Below, in pieces: positions 23,113-34,013 of a DNA stretch of 64,000 nt. Origin of the DNA: Heliocidaris tuberculata (Eukaryota > Echinodermata > Echinoidea > Camarodonta > Echinometridae); assembly GCA_025618425.1 (NCBI GenBank), contig CM046838.1, positions 7,711,655 to 7,775,654 of the forward strand, read 5' to 3'. Position numbers and translations under genes: made by a program. Position 1 is the first letter of the stretch. Each line of letters starts with the position of its first letter. Under the pieces are notes generated by a model. It searched no databases and was not told where the DNA came from. It worked only from the letters and a program-made list of their open reading frames with translations.

Positions 23113-23710
23113 ATTAGACCGTCGTGTGCCCGGCAGAAGGGCGCGAACGCAAAAATTGACGAAATTTTCGACTTTCAGTTTTTGGTAACATAAGATAGAG
23201 AATTAAAAGGCCTTTCGACTGATATGCTTCTCAACTCATAAAATGCCTGAATTGTTACGTAATACAAGAAAATGAAAATGGTGCGGGCAGCCAAATACAA
23301 AAATCCTTCCCGGCAGAAGGGCGCGAACGCCTGTGCGCACGGAAAACACAGTTTCGAGAAAAACGCGATTGACCATTATGCTTTAATTTGCAGCCGCATT
23401 CCGAAATGACAAAATAAAACTTCAAGAATCATCATTGTAAATTTTATTACCAGTAGTGCTAAACTTTCAAAGATATGAACACATTTTCCGTTCAAGACCT
23501 TCTGCTGGGAACAAATTACGCGAAATCAGTGTTTTTCTTCCCGGCAAAAGGGCGCGAACAACGGAGCATTGTTCGCGCCCATTCTGCTCCGTTGTTCGCG
23601 CCCTTTTGCCGGGAAGAAAATCTGCGCGACGTATGTTGGAACTCAAAAGCGCGAATTGGTGCAAAACCGCGAATTGCCGCCTATGCATGTAGAAAATAAG
23701 TTCAGCGTGA
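23113..23710 (+). repeat. GGGCGCGAACGC repeat family, copy 1
   Basis: The segment starts with TCGTGTGCCCGGCAGAAGG and carries GGAAAACACAGTTTCGAG, AAGAATCATCATTGTAAATT and CAAAAGCGCGAATTGGTGC. About 410 bases of it (23300-23710) are found reverse-complemented at 26815-27235 with few differences. The coding frames seen on both strands follow the repeat and are not supported as genes. Confidence 0.8.
23533..23620. other. Perfect 36-bp-arm hairpin
   Basis: The arm 23533-23568 (starting TTTTCTTCCCGGCAAAAGG) is exactly complementary in reverse to 23585-23620, with a 16-base loop. The other copy of the family (26870-26970) has only a degenerate version of the right arm, so the perfect palindrome is specific to this copy. 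Confidence 0.85.
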
Positions 23711-24514
23711 CATGTGTACAATAATTGCACAGCATGCACATATGCACAACAAACACGCACAGCTGGTGCAGTCCATGCAGTTATTACGTGAGACGGTGAG
23801 TGACTGACTACCAAACTACCTACGGCTCCTGCTACATAACACAATAATTTTACTATTATATTGCCTTACTCCATTAAAAAACAGTAAATAACTCAAATAA
23901 ATAAAATGGGAAACAAATTAAATATTGTTAATACATTTTAATACTTTCTTGTTTCTTTCTACAACCTCCTATGGCCGTACGCAGCGGGGGAGGGCAGTTG
24001 CCCCCCTCCCAAAAAAAAATTGAAAATGTGCACTATGTATAATAAGTGCACGGGTATGTGCCCTGCTGGAGACCCCCTTTTTCAGCTTTCCAAAGTAGTT
24101 CCGTAGGTACTACTTTCAAGCATATCTGCAGTTCTCTTGCCTCTTTTTGCTTGTCATCCGCTCCCTAGGTACTCCTTTTTTCTGTGCTGGGCTGTCGGGT
24201 TTTTAGTCACTCGAATTCCCTTCTCAAGACCCCCATTTTACAACTCCCTGTCAAGTTCTTCTGTTCTCTAGAACCTATTTTTCATGCATTATCTATTGAA
24301 AATTCAGTTGCCTAGGCCCTCTTTTTCCGGTATCGCGCAGTTCCTTAGCCCCCAATTTTTGACTTGGCCGGGGCACACCCCCATCCATGGGCGTAGACAG
24401 CGGGGAGGGGGGGGGATGGGGGTATGCATACCCCCAACTTTTCAGGTGGGGGGATGGTGTGTACAAACACCCCCCCCCCAGGTTTCATCCCACCAAAAAA
24501 ATATTAATAAATAA

Positions 24515-24644
24515 GAATTAAATAATAATAATGATAATAAGAATAATAATAATAATAATAGTAATAACCATAACAATATTTATATTAATAATTTTGATAA
24601 TAATAATAATCATAATAATGACTATATTTATGTTAATGATTATG

Positions 24645-24691
<47 letters not shown>

Positions 24692-24692
24692 A
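24515..24692. repeat. (AAT)n / (ATA)n microsatellite
   Basis: Nearly uninterrupted AATAAT tract with occasional G, C and T changes. Frames over it encode only I, M and N. Confidence 0.95.
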
Positions 24693-25041
24693 TGTGGAAC
24701 ATACACATTTCTATTATATATTGTAGACAAAAATAATTTGATATATTATATTTAACAATGTCATTCAAATTTATAAATTATTTTTTCAATTAAGATATTA
24801 TCAATTTGTGTACAATGTTGTAGATTTATATAATGTTTTTGATATCTATCTACAATTCTGTTGTTCCTTCTGACTTTTCAGATATATTTCTACACTACTA
24901 TATAGCGAGTGAAAACCATCTACTTTAATATACAACGTGGGTGTCAATCTGGGAGCCATATGGATGTATAATTCTTTTAAAAAAAATTGAATTGCACGGG
25001 GAAGAAATTTTCTGTGTGACCATTCTCCAATATATTTTAGC

Positions 25042-25629
25042 CAGTGGCGGCACCAAGGAGGGGGGGCACCCCCCCCCCCGTTGCCCCCAAATAATTTTTG
25101 GAGTGAAAAAAAATAAAAGGGCGGGAAATAAGAAAGAAAAGAAAAGGAAAGAAAAAAGAGAAAAGGGAATGGAGAAAATAAGGAAAAGGAAAGAAAACGG
25201 AAACTTGGAAAGCAATAACGGCATCAAGGTGGGGGGGGGGGGCATGGGCAAATTTGTTCGCTCAGCTCATGTAAAATTTTTGCTCGCTCGCTTCGCTCGC
25301 TCGCAATACAGGCCTATAACTCCCACCACATAATCCGACCGCGAGATGATCAAATGTCCTCATATTGGGTAGTTTTATAGCCGAATATGTAATTTCTGTA
25401 CATTTTTACGGCAAAAAAAATTGTCAAAATTTTTCTCTTTATAATCGGACAGTTCAGCTAGATGCTAAAAATATCCTCGTATCTGGGTAGGTTTATAGCC
25501 AAAAATTCTGTAGATGTTCACTATAAAAACTAAAAAACAAAATTTGTCCACCCTTGCCCCCCCCCCAACATATCCTTTTGCCCCCCGTTTGCCCCCCCCC
25601 CCACTTTGAAAATCCTGGTGCCGCCACTG
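25042..25629. mobile_element. hAT-type non-autonomous element, 588 bp
   Basis: Termini CAGTGGCGGCACCAAGG and CCTGGTGCCGCCACTG. The flanks ATTTTAGC (25034-25041) and ATTTTAGG (25630-25637) match at seven of eight positions. The sequence is related to the element at 20649-21496, in reverse orientation and about 260 bp shorter. No coding capacity. Confidence 0.8.
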
Positions 25630-26619
25630 ATTTTAGGTGATTTTTTGAAAGTCATAATGCAGAAAAAAAAATATTTAGATTAGATGTAGGCCTACATATA
25701 ATCATTGTCAATTTAGAGGGTTCAGTTGGTAACTTTCCTTTATAATATTTTTTACACTCATGTTATAAGTAACAACTTTCGAAATTGAAATGAAAAAACA
25801 GTCAAAGGAATCGAATGTGATGGGGAAAGAGGGAATACGCCATCCCCAATATTTATCGAGGATGATAAACTGTGTCATCATCACCAAGTTGTATCGTATA
25901 GAAGAATGATGAAATGGCCATGATGGCAATCATAACATGAAGCCCCGGTCAGAAGCACCGCTCCGGGGATTGCATGTGGCCGCCGTGCCCCCTAATTTTT
26001 CCTTTAAATTTTTGCAAATGAAAGTCCATCACATTGTGTTTTCTCCATTTTTATATAGCAATGTAATTGCAACCTCACAAATTTTGAAAAATTTTTGCTC
26101 GCTCGCTTCGCTCGCTCGCTCAATATTCAAATCATACTACAAAACTGCAAAGCATGACGCTAAAATCTTGGACATGATAAGAGAAAAACCATGTTTACGC
26201 ACCTCACCCCCCGACACACACTAAATCATGTGTATATACATGTAAATATGTATACATATAGTCCTTGAGGGAAATCCTACCCCCCAGATATGAGGACCTG
26301 TCTACGCCAATTCCCCCATCAACATACAATATTAGTGCCCCCCCCCCCCGGGGGGGGGGGATGCTGTGTACAAATATCCCCCTCCCCTGATTTCAAAGAA
26401 TCATGTATGCAAACTGATTTTTCTGGCTCCGGCTCACAAAATTATTAATAAAATGCGGGGGGTTGTGTGGGTCAGGGTAAGTTGGGCAGAGGAAAGAAAT
26501 ATGGATCACCCCCCCCCCCCCACTTTTCAAAGTGGATTTACGCCCCTGCTTCATGATAATTAATGAGAAATGTTTGATGTTTTGTAGGGTTCAGAGCGGG
26601 TTAAACAATGTTACACGAT

Positions 26620-27245
26620 CCGCGTCTAGCAATTTGCGGTTTTGCACCAATTCGCGCTTTTGTCAAAGAAATTCTATAATAATGACATAGAATGTCTTTG
26701 ACTTTTGTACTCCAAAAAGATTATAGAATCTCTTTGTTGTACTCCAACACACGCCGCCGCGCTGGAACACTGTCGCACATACGTAGAGTATGACACTACG
26801 CGCTGAACTTATTTCCTACATGCTTAGGCGGCAATTCGCGGTTTTGCACCAATTCGCGCTTTTGAGTTCCAACAGACGTAGGCCCGGAAGAAGGGCGTGA
26901 AGCCTCCTGCGCATAGCACATAGCCGTGTATGTGACGCGAACGTTGTTCACGCCCTTTTGCCGGGAAGAAAAACACTGATTTCGCGTAATTTTTTCCTAG
27001 CAGAAGGTCGTGAACGGAAAATGTGTTCATATCTTTGAAAGTTTAGCACTACTGGTAATAAAATTTACAATGATGATTCTTGAAGTTTTATTTTGTCATT
27101 TGGTGAAATTTAGAAGATGTTTGGATTATTAATTACTTCAGAATGCGGCTGCAAAATGAAGCATAATCTTTAATCGCGTTTTTCTCGAAACTGTGTTTTC
27201 CGTGTGCGCAGGCGTTCGCGCCCTTCTGCCGGGCACACGACGAGA
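26620..27245 (-). repeat. GGGCGCGAACGC repeat family, copy 2 (inverted)
   Basis: Reverse complement of the family member at 23113-23710, ending CTGCCGGGCACACGACGAG. A short internal duplication of CAATTCGCGGTTTTGCACC occurs at 26630 and 26831. The arrangement of the two copies, facing each other over 3 kb, suggests arms of one large inverted-repeat element or two independent insertions. Confidence 0.8.
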
Positions 27246-27299
27246 CATCTATAACAGTTGAAAAATCTACCGTATGCACAGTCATGTGTACACAGGTAA

Positions 27300-27905
27300 C
27301 AAATTTGACGTTTATTTATTTATTTCAATATGGCTACCAGATGCTATTTTGGATTTATGCAAATTATGAAAATTGTTCAAGGTTGCTCTTTAAACATGTT
27401 AAGCAACAATGCTGAAATTGTTCTAGGACCACATAAGATCACAAATCAACAAAAAAACTTTAGTGAATCTATACGCAACTTTTCTAGGTTCCCTATTGAC
27501 TACATAAGGAGTGTCAAATGGACTAAAAGGCAGCATGTGCTATACACCCTATACACACGTGTAAAACCAACGAGTATTGATACACATGCTGTCTCTTGCT
27601 ATGAAAATTTTCATTATTATTCATTGATACAGGATTCATGACTATTTGATTAATTATGTTGTTATGAGAGATATGCCAATATATATATATATTTCAGATA
27701 TGTATTTCACTTTCAGTCTTCCATGTTATAAAAGATAATTATGCATGTTAATGTTATATTTATTCTTGAGAACCTACACAAACAAGCTATGCTTTCCAGT
27801 AGGTTCCTTTTTTTTCATTTCATGATTTTGTACTTTGTAAATCATATTGTTTTGTATTTGGAAATGAAATTAAATAAATCTTGCATCAATCAATCAATCA
27901 ATCAG
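27300..27905 (+). mobile_element. Possible 3' end of a non-LTR retrotransposon with (CAAT)n tail
   Basis: An AT-rich segment ends AAATGAAATTAAATAAATC followed by five CAAT repeats (27885-27904). This is the form of the 3' end of a CR1/L2-like element. Upstream frames (27330-27641) are not recognised as ORF2. Length and start are not determined. Confidence 0.35.
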
Positions 27906-28477
27906 TCTATGCGAAGCTCCAAGATTGCTGTGCAGGGAGCCGTCGGGGTGGAAAGGACCTAGCATAATGGCAGTGATCGAGCATTCCTTGCATATATGGA
28001 ATACCAAATTATCTCTTACAAACATCTTTTGATACAAGGAGAACAGCATGAGACTATAATAACATGCTTCTTTCCAATTTCCTTTTTGGTACCAATACTG
28101 TACATGATCTTTAAGCAAAGCACACGACATCGTCGGGAAGAATTACAAATGATCACGCTTTGGATTAATTAATTCATAAATTTTTTTTCTCCTCCGTTTT
28201 ATTCGTGAAGAAAAAAAAAATGATCCATGCTATCAAGATACATATAAAATACACTAACAAAACAAGAAATGAATAAAATAAATCAAATATGAACCTATTG
28301 AGAGAGAGTGCGGATATCATGCATATCGGCAAAAACACTGTGAATTTCCCCCTTAACCTCAGAAATGCATAGGTTATATTATTCAATGAATCAACTATTT
28401 TTTTTTTAACAATGAGGAAGTAGAGAGAATCCATGATTATTTAAAAATAATTGGATACAGACATACGACAGAATTCC
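27906..28477. other. Unassigned sequence
   Basis: No gene recognised; one A run near 28208. Confidence 0.45.
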
Positions 28478-29085
28478 AGATTACAGATTTTGATTTTATT
28501 TCATTTCATTTTCATTTTCCAAAGTATATAACAATAACTTTTGTGCAATTAACCATATACAAAATAACTGACAATAAAACTAAGTGCAGACACAATGCCG
28601 ATTATCAGAAGCAAAATAAAGAGTTGTAATAAAAAAAATATCAAAAGTGAAGACTACATTGGATTAATTATATAAAAATGAGAATGAAAACATAGACTAG
28701 CAAAGAAGTAGAGCTAGCAGAAGCGCTGGTCCCTGGCAAAATTTAAATTATAAATAGTAAACATTAAAGATTGGGCAGTCATGCTTAACATTAAAACACA
28801 AAACAGGGAAAAGAAAGAAGAATAATAATGCGGAAAGAGTTAAAGAAGGAGGAAATAAAAGGTGGAGAAAAAAGAAGACAGATACATGGCCACGGAAAGC
28901 AAACAAATCGTAAACAAAACGCACTTTCTTTCGAAGAGAAAGCATCGAAAGATATATTGTAAAGGCAAAAAGCTGGAAACAGTAACGATTTAAAGAAGGA
29001 CAATGTGACAGGTCGGGGTTAGGAAGCGAGGCTGGGAAAGCGGCAGGATCTGGAAGACTTTATTTAGTCTATAGATAGAGTTTAT
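28478..29085 (-). mobile_element. 3' fragment of the same non-LTR family as 1960-3935
   Basis: The segment matches 1960-2560 over its length (shared words AAGTATATAACAATAA, TATACAAAATAA, AGCGCTGGTCCCTG, ATGGCCA(T/C)GGAAAGCAAAC, TTATTTAGTCTATAGAT). It contains only the 3' untranslated region and stops where the ORF would begin, so it is a strongly 5'-truncated insertion. Both copies end at the same T/A-rich tail. Confidence 0.8.
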
Positions 29086-30124
29086 TAATTGCTTAAAGAT
29101 TAGATACCGAATTACATAACAATTAATGTACTAAATGGATATTTATACGCCATAACCCTGAGCTTCAGACTCCATACTTCTGCAAAATAAAATACCATAC
29201 ATGAGATTTTTATTCAACTCCAGGAGCGCATTAGTCATCATAATTCAACGTTATAACTATGTTTTTAACATTGAGGAAATAAAAAGAACCCAGGAACCAC
29301 CACAACCAATACTAAATGTATGTCATCATGCCCAATGCAATTAGAATTATAGGAAAGATAAGATACCAAATTTGATCACAAATTGTGCTTAATATAATCC
29401 ATAAACTTGAGCTGAATTGAAATTCAAGTGTTTTATTACTAAATATCAACGTATCAAATGTTCTTTTTTTTTGTAATAGTCTCTCTGTACCGAAGAAAAA
29501 AAAATCCAGAATATTTTTTTTTTCAGGTCATCACTTATGACTAGGATTACATATAGGAAACTGTTTCCTTCTATAGAAAATTAACATCATACACAATACA
29601 GGGAATACAACAGTAGCATAATTCAGCCAGTGTAGCCTACATTTGTACCAAAAATATAACTCCTTTAAAGATTTTGAGTCCAATATCATGAATAATTTTC
29701 GTGGTTATCAAATATATAAAATGGTTACAATTTCAAAATCAATTTTAATGTCAATTCATTTATTTCACGGTCATAAAAACTAAATTTGTATACATAAGCT
29801 TTATTGTACAAACATAATGACAAAGAAAAGGGAAATTACAAACAAGTTATATGATTCAAAGCTGTTCTACAATGAATAATACATGTGGTGTACAAATGGT
29901 AATTATTTATATACTAAATCATGTAGTCATGGTAAATAGTAAAAAACAAAGGTTCATCCCGCACAAACACGCGGGTGCTTAAGCGGACCATAAAGCACAT
30001 ACATGTACATGTATGATTTAATGCAAACATCCTATCATGTAAGAAGGAAGAAAAGAGACAGAAAGATATAGGCAGTGAGCGAAACGAGGAAGGGAGATGG
30101 AAAGAGAAAGAAGGAAATGGAAAA
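29086..30124. other. AT-rich unassigned sequence
   Basis: No gene or named repeat seen. Confidence 0.5.
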
Positions 30125-30175
30125 AGAGACAGAGAGAGAGAGAGAGAGAGAGAAAGAGATACAGAGAAAGGCGGG
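30125..30175. repeat. (GA)n microsatellite followed by G run
   Basis: About fourteen GA dinucleotides then AAAGAGATACAGAGAAAGGC and a G run to about 30183. Confidence 0.9.
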
Positions 30176-30379
30176 GGGGGGGGTTAGGTGGTAGAAGTAA
30201 AGAAAGTAGTACAGGTACAGAGTGGTGATATATATATTCATTTACTTTTTCGTTGTATTTGGAAAGCAGACATTTTCGGAACTTTTTGTGTATGGTTTTA
30301 CATGATGTAATATTTTTATAAAGTGAATCAAAAATCCAATACAATAACACATTGTAATAAATTGGTAGAACCAACCGCG

Positions 30380-30713
30380 TACCCAGGGTTTAATTTTAGG
30401 GGGGCGGTTGTGAGCACGCGAAGCGTGCTCCCCACGGGGGGGGGGGGGGGGGGGGGGGGGTGCAGGGGCTGCAGGGAGAGGGGAGTTTCCCCCCTCCCGC
30501 CCGAAGCGCGAAAGCTTTGACGTTTGAGCAAATTTGAGAGAAAGATAGCGGCTCGTAGCACCTTTTTTTAGGCGGAAAGTTAGTTCGACGCCCTGACTGC
30601 TTTTCAATTATTCGGACGCAATACTCAACTGTATGTACAAACAGGGGTGGGCGCGCAGGGAGGGGAAGTTTGGGTTTCACCCTTCCCGCGCGAAGCGCGA
30701 AAGCTTTGACGTT
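30380..30713. repeat. Poly(G) and GCGAAGCGCGAAAGC repeat block
   Basis: The block contains a hairpin (GAGCACGC, GAA, GCGTGCTC at 30412-30430), a 22-base G run, and two copies of CGAAGCGCGAAAGCTTTGACG (30500 and 30692). Its right edge, at 30713, falls in the middle of the FN3-coding exon. Confidence 0.6.
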
Positions 30714-30913
30714 CTGTACTCGGTGTCTAGGTACAGGTTACTAATTGATGTGGTGGGTTGGTCTACTCTCTGATCTGGTACCCAATCCCTACCCCTCCTC
30801 ACAAAGACATCACATCTTCTAAGAGGAGGATCTCCTTCGTCATCTCCTTCAGACCATGCGTCCCACTGAAGACGTGCTGTAGTTGATGTAATGCTCAGTA
30901 TCACAGGCGCTTT
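30714..30913 (-). pseudogene. Fibronectin type III domain exon, truncated by a repeat
   Basis: The minus-strand frame reads KAPVILSITSTTARLQWDAW and continues with RRCDVFVRR, then ISNLYLDTEYR. This is the FN3 pattern: proline start, LQW in strand B, a long loop, and an L-x-P/D-x-T-x-Y-type end (here LYLDTEYR). The last strand (normally V-x-V-x-A after Y-R) is missing because the GCGCGAAAGC repeat begins at 30713 and no donor site is seen. A possible acceptor (GTTGAG) precedes the frame. It may belong with the Ig exon 1 kb away. FN3 modules occur in cell-surface receptors and adhesion proteins. Confidence 0.6.
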
Positions 30914-31867
30914 CTCAACGACGGGCAATATTGAACAAGATGAAAAGAGACAAATATGATTATCAAAACTTACAGAACCACCTGAACAAACAGTAACAAA
31001 ACTAAGTTCTCCCATCAAATCAATATCTAAAAATGATTTACTTGAGTATAACAAAAAAAAAAAAAAAATTGGCGCCATCTCCAATAAAAATCGGCGGAAT
31101 CTCCCATGAAATTGGCCGCATTTTCCATAAAACTCGGCGAATTCTCTAATGTGAATTGGTGCCATCTCACATAGACAGACGAATGGTTAAATAAACTCAC
31201 TTTGCGCTTTTGAAAAAGCAATTTTTTTTCGTAAATAGGGCTGTTAGCAGCAAAGAAAATACCCACAAAATTTTGATCGCTTGCTTCGTTCGATCAATGG
31301 TAAGTATATAACTTGGCAAGAGACAGTGCTGTCACGGCGAAAGCAGGACGCAGCCATATGAAAGGAAAGGGGGAGGGGGCTGGGGCTGCGGCCCCTTTCC
31401 CCTGAGGATTTTTAAAATCCCGATATTCGACCCATAAATCTGTTAGTCACTGTTGGCATAGTTAGTATCATGGAAACAGTCAACTCATTAATGAGGGTAG
31501 CGATTTCGTCTTTGAATATCATCTCATGTAATATATTTCTATCTACGAAATTACAATAATAGTAACAAATGGATACGCAATGCACCATCAGTAGATATCG
31601 CTATATTAAAGTAAAATGCTCGCTCGAAAAATGAGGTAGAGACGTCAGCCAAATTGAAAAAAATTATAACCGTCCATGAAAAACACAGCAAAGCAACCCG
31701 GCGGGACATGAAAGGTCAGAAAATCTTTAACATTCCTGTTTCCCTGCAAAATGTACAGCGTGACTGAGAAGGGTCTTCTCAGTCACACTAAAGAGAGTAA
31801 AATTAGAAGGTCTCAAATATTGTAAACACATTGCATTATAGTAACCTGATGAAATCAAGTTGTATAC
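30914..31867. other. Intron-like sequence between FN3 and Ig exons
   Basis: An A run lies at 31051-31066 and a short inverted motif (GGTCTTCTCAGTCAC) near 31769. No coding exon is recognised. Confidence 0.4.
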
Positions 31868-32153
31868 TCAACATAGGCAGTGTTGGTAACAGTGAGAGAC
31901 CCTTGAGAATCTCCAACAAAGAGAAAGCAAAAATAAATTTCTGGATATACACTATCAACATCAAAGACTACAGCACGTTCTGATCCTGACACGGTGCTAG
32001 ATTTGGGGGATATTCCAGTAGCATCATGGTTGCCTTGATCATACCGACAAAGATTAACTGCTGTCTCATCAGGAGGAGGATTACCCTCAACATAACATGT
32101 GAAGGTAGAGGGTTGGTATGGATTCACCCTTATAGAAACCAGTCTTGATATTC
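31868..32153 (-). CDS. Ig-like domain exon of a host receptor-type gene
   Basis: The exon is bounded by a good acceptor (TTTTTGACAG, above 32153) and a plausible donor (GTATAC, from 31867 down). It encodes about 95 residues: FTCYVEGNPPPDETAVNLCRYD, with the first Ig cysteine in FTCYVEGNPPP, then SERAVVFDVDSV and the second cysteine in YPEIYFCFLFVGDSQG followed by a T-x-T-x-A-Y strand. The spacing and the A-V-V-F / Y-F-C pattern resemble the exon at 1368-1682. On the minus strand it precedes the FN3 exon, an order found in Tie-like and other Ig/FN3 receptors. Gene identity is not established. Confidence 0.6.
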
Positions 32154-32946
32154 CTGTCAAAAACCAAGTAAAATATATGAAGTATTGAAAACACGTCCAT
32201 TCCAGATTTCAGATTAAAAAAAAAAAATCAGATTCATAATCAAAATAAGTACAGAATGAAATTTATATGTAAAGAAAACTGTACACACAAAAGAAGATTG
32301 TAACTAAGCCTTTATAATGAATGTCTTCTCTTGACCACTTTATGAAGATATCATTTACATGATTATTTACCTTTGCTAAAGTGGTATAAATGAAATGTAA
32401 TTGTTTTCATTTATGTGGATGCTCAGAACTTTCAAGCGACAAAAGATGGAAGAAAGGGACCCATCACATGCTTTACAAACTTACTTATGACATACGTTAC
32501 AAGAATCCTTATTTCTCTGCGACTACTGAACCAAATCGGACGTGGTTTTCGACGAGATGTAGATAATTAGCTACATTTTTATAATCTTAGACCATATTTA
32601 GATTAATTCACAATTTTGAAAGCTATTGATGCTGAAAGTCCGGTGGTAATTTTTTTGTACTGGGACATACTGTATAGTCACATATTATGACAAGCAAATC
32701 ATGCATACATTGTGAAAACCATTGACCATTATACATATATCCATTTAAGAATACTATTTTTGTATTACAAAACAGGTAATGACTTGGGAACGTTTTTGAA
32801 ACAATTTTCTGATAGACTGACATTAATAATTTACTAACGAAATAGCAGACAGGATAACATTCATTAAAATATAGATTTGTACTTTTCATTTTCATACTGA
32901 CCAAACAATATATTTTGGGAACATGCATGTAAAAGTACAAGAATTA
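32154..32946. other. Intron-like AT-rich sequence
   Basis: No exon recognised. Confidence 0.4.
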
Positions 32947-33159
32947 GCAAAAGATTTTGTATAACATTCCCCTTTTTTTGTACCAACTAAAATAATGCAG
33001 TACAATGCACTCGTAATTCCCAGTGGACTCCGAGTCCTGCTGAACATTAGCAAGTGAATTAATACAACAGACAACATTATGATGAGAAAGGCATTCTCCG
33101 TTACACAGACCCCTCTCTGTCTCACAATCTACACCAAAATAAGGTACCCCCTTCACACT
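32947..33159 (-). CDS. Possible cysteine-rich exon of the same host gene
   Basis: A strong polypyrimidine tract and acceptor (T-run then CAG, just above 33159) opens a minus-strand frame with SVKGVPYFGVDCETERGLCN and NGECLSHHNVVCC, then NYECIVLHY. The GVDCETE-x-G-L-C-N-GEC spacing is suggestive of part of an EGF-like or small cysteine-rich module. No clear donor was identified and the 3' boundary is unknown. Confidence 0.3.
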
Positions 33160-33598
33160 CTGAAAAAAAAAACCCAAAAGGGTAAAGCAATGGCTATGGT
33201 GCCCGGGGGCAAACAATGAAGTTGCCACCCCACCTTCCCAAACCTATTGTAGAAGCGAGGGAGCAAAGCGACAGAGCGGTAGAATTCTTGTAATTTTTAA
33301 AATCTCTTTTAACCCCCACAATATCTTATGCTTTTTTACTCAGTAAATTCGCAGTTGACCACTGCAATCGAGGAGTATAAATTCGAATTCTGAACATAGA
33401 TAAGCGGTTTCCTATTCTCTTCCTTCTCAAATGGGGCGTAAAACTAAAACACTTGAGAAATAGTCGAGGAATTTAGTAAGGCAACCGAAAGTTGATATAT
33501 CTTTTAAAAATGTATCATCTTTGCAAATACTGCTATTTGGTACACTTTATCCTATAATGGGGCGCAATATTTAACAAGGGGCTGATGGAACTTACATG
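33160..33598. other. Unassigned sequence left of the LTR element
   Basis: Contains GAAGCGAGGGAGCAAAGCGACAG, related to a motif at 63374 on the other side of the LTR element. No gene recognised. Confidence 0.4.
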
Positions 33599-33603
33599 AG
33601 AGC

Positions 33604-33672
33604 TGTCATGAATATGCAAATGTGACACGTGATTTTGTTTTTTTTTTCGTTGTTGAAAATGGCGTCTTACGG
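33604..33672 (+). repeat. 5' LTR, first part (69 bp)
   Basis: Starts TGTCATGAATATGC and ends GGCGTCTTACGG, matching 62151-62219 of the 3' LTR with about two differences, both in the T-rich stretch. The rest of the LTR lies 21.5 kb away, beyond the foldback-like element. Confidence 0.9.
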
Positions 33673-33691
33673 ATTGGGCTACTTTTAGCGA

Positions 33692-33733
33692 CCAATAAGA
33701 CTTCCGGTCCGCGACCAATAAGACTTCCGGCGT
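33692..33733 (+). repeat. Left terminal double motif GCGACCAATAAG
   Basis: Two copies of GCGACCAATAAGACTTCCGG at about 20-22 base spacing near the left edge. The right edge of the element has the reverse complement, CTTATTGGTCGC, twice (55117-55146). These may be terminal binding sites of a mobilising protein (inference). Confidence 0.55.
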
Positions 33734-34013
33734 CTGCTAGCGCGGAAAACAATAGGATATGGCGCTATGGTGTCTTCAAATGTTCCAACGCAAAATGAGA
33801 GTGTAAGATGGGTGATAAAAATAGTAAAAGTGATATAAAAATTAATACTCGACACTCTAATGTAAAAGTAATGTGTGTGATATTATAGCAGAATAATTTT
33901 TCTTTATTCTGATATAATTTCAGGGCTGATAAATTTCAATTTCACTTTTTAAGTTGAGATTACTTTTTAATTGATACACCCCAAAATGTACTCAGATTGT
34001 TTTAAATTTAGGG

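Larger units (their letters stand above)
24386..26312. mobile_element. Probable hAT-type element of 1.9 kb, itself invaded
   Basis: Termini CATGGGCGTAGACAG and CTGTCTACGCCAATT are imperfect inverted repeats, and the 8-base word CCCCCATC occurs on both sides (24378-24385 and 26313-26320). The C-rich duplication could be chance. The interior holds a microsatellite, a complete second hAT-type element (25042-25629) and a CTCGCTCGCTTCGCTCGCTC motif near 26098. No transposase was recognised. Confidence 0.45.

Noticed and set aside
24518..24755. Isoleucine-rich proteins on both strands
   Set aside because: Translations of an AAT microsatellite.
30242..30680. Proline-rich minus-strand proteins
   Set aside because: They cross a long G run and repeated GCGCGAAAGC segments and have no domain.
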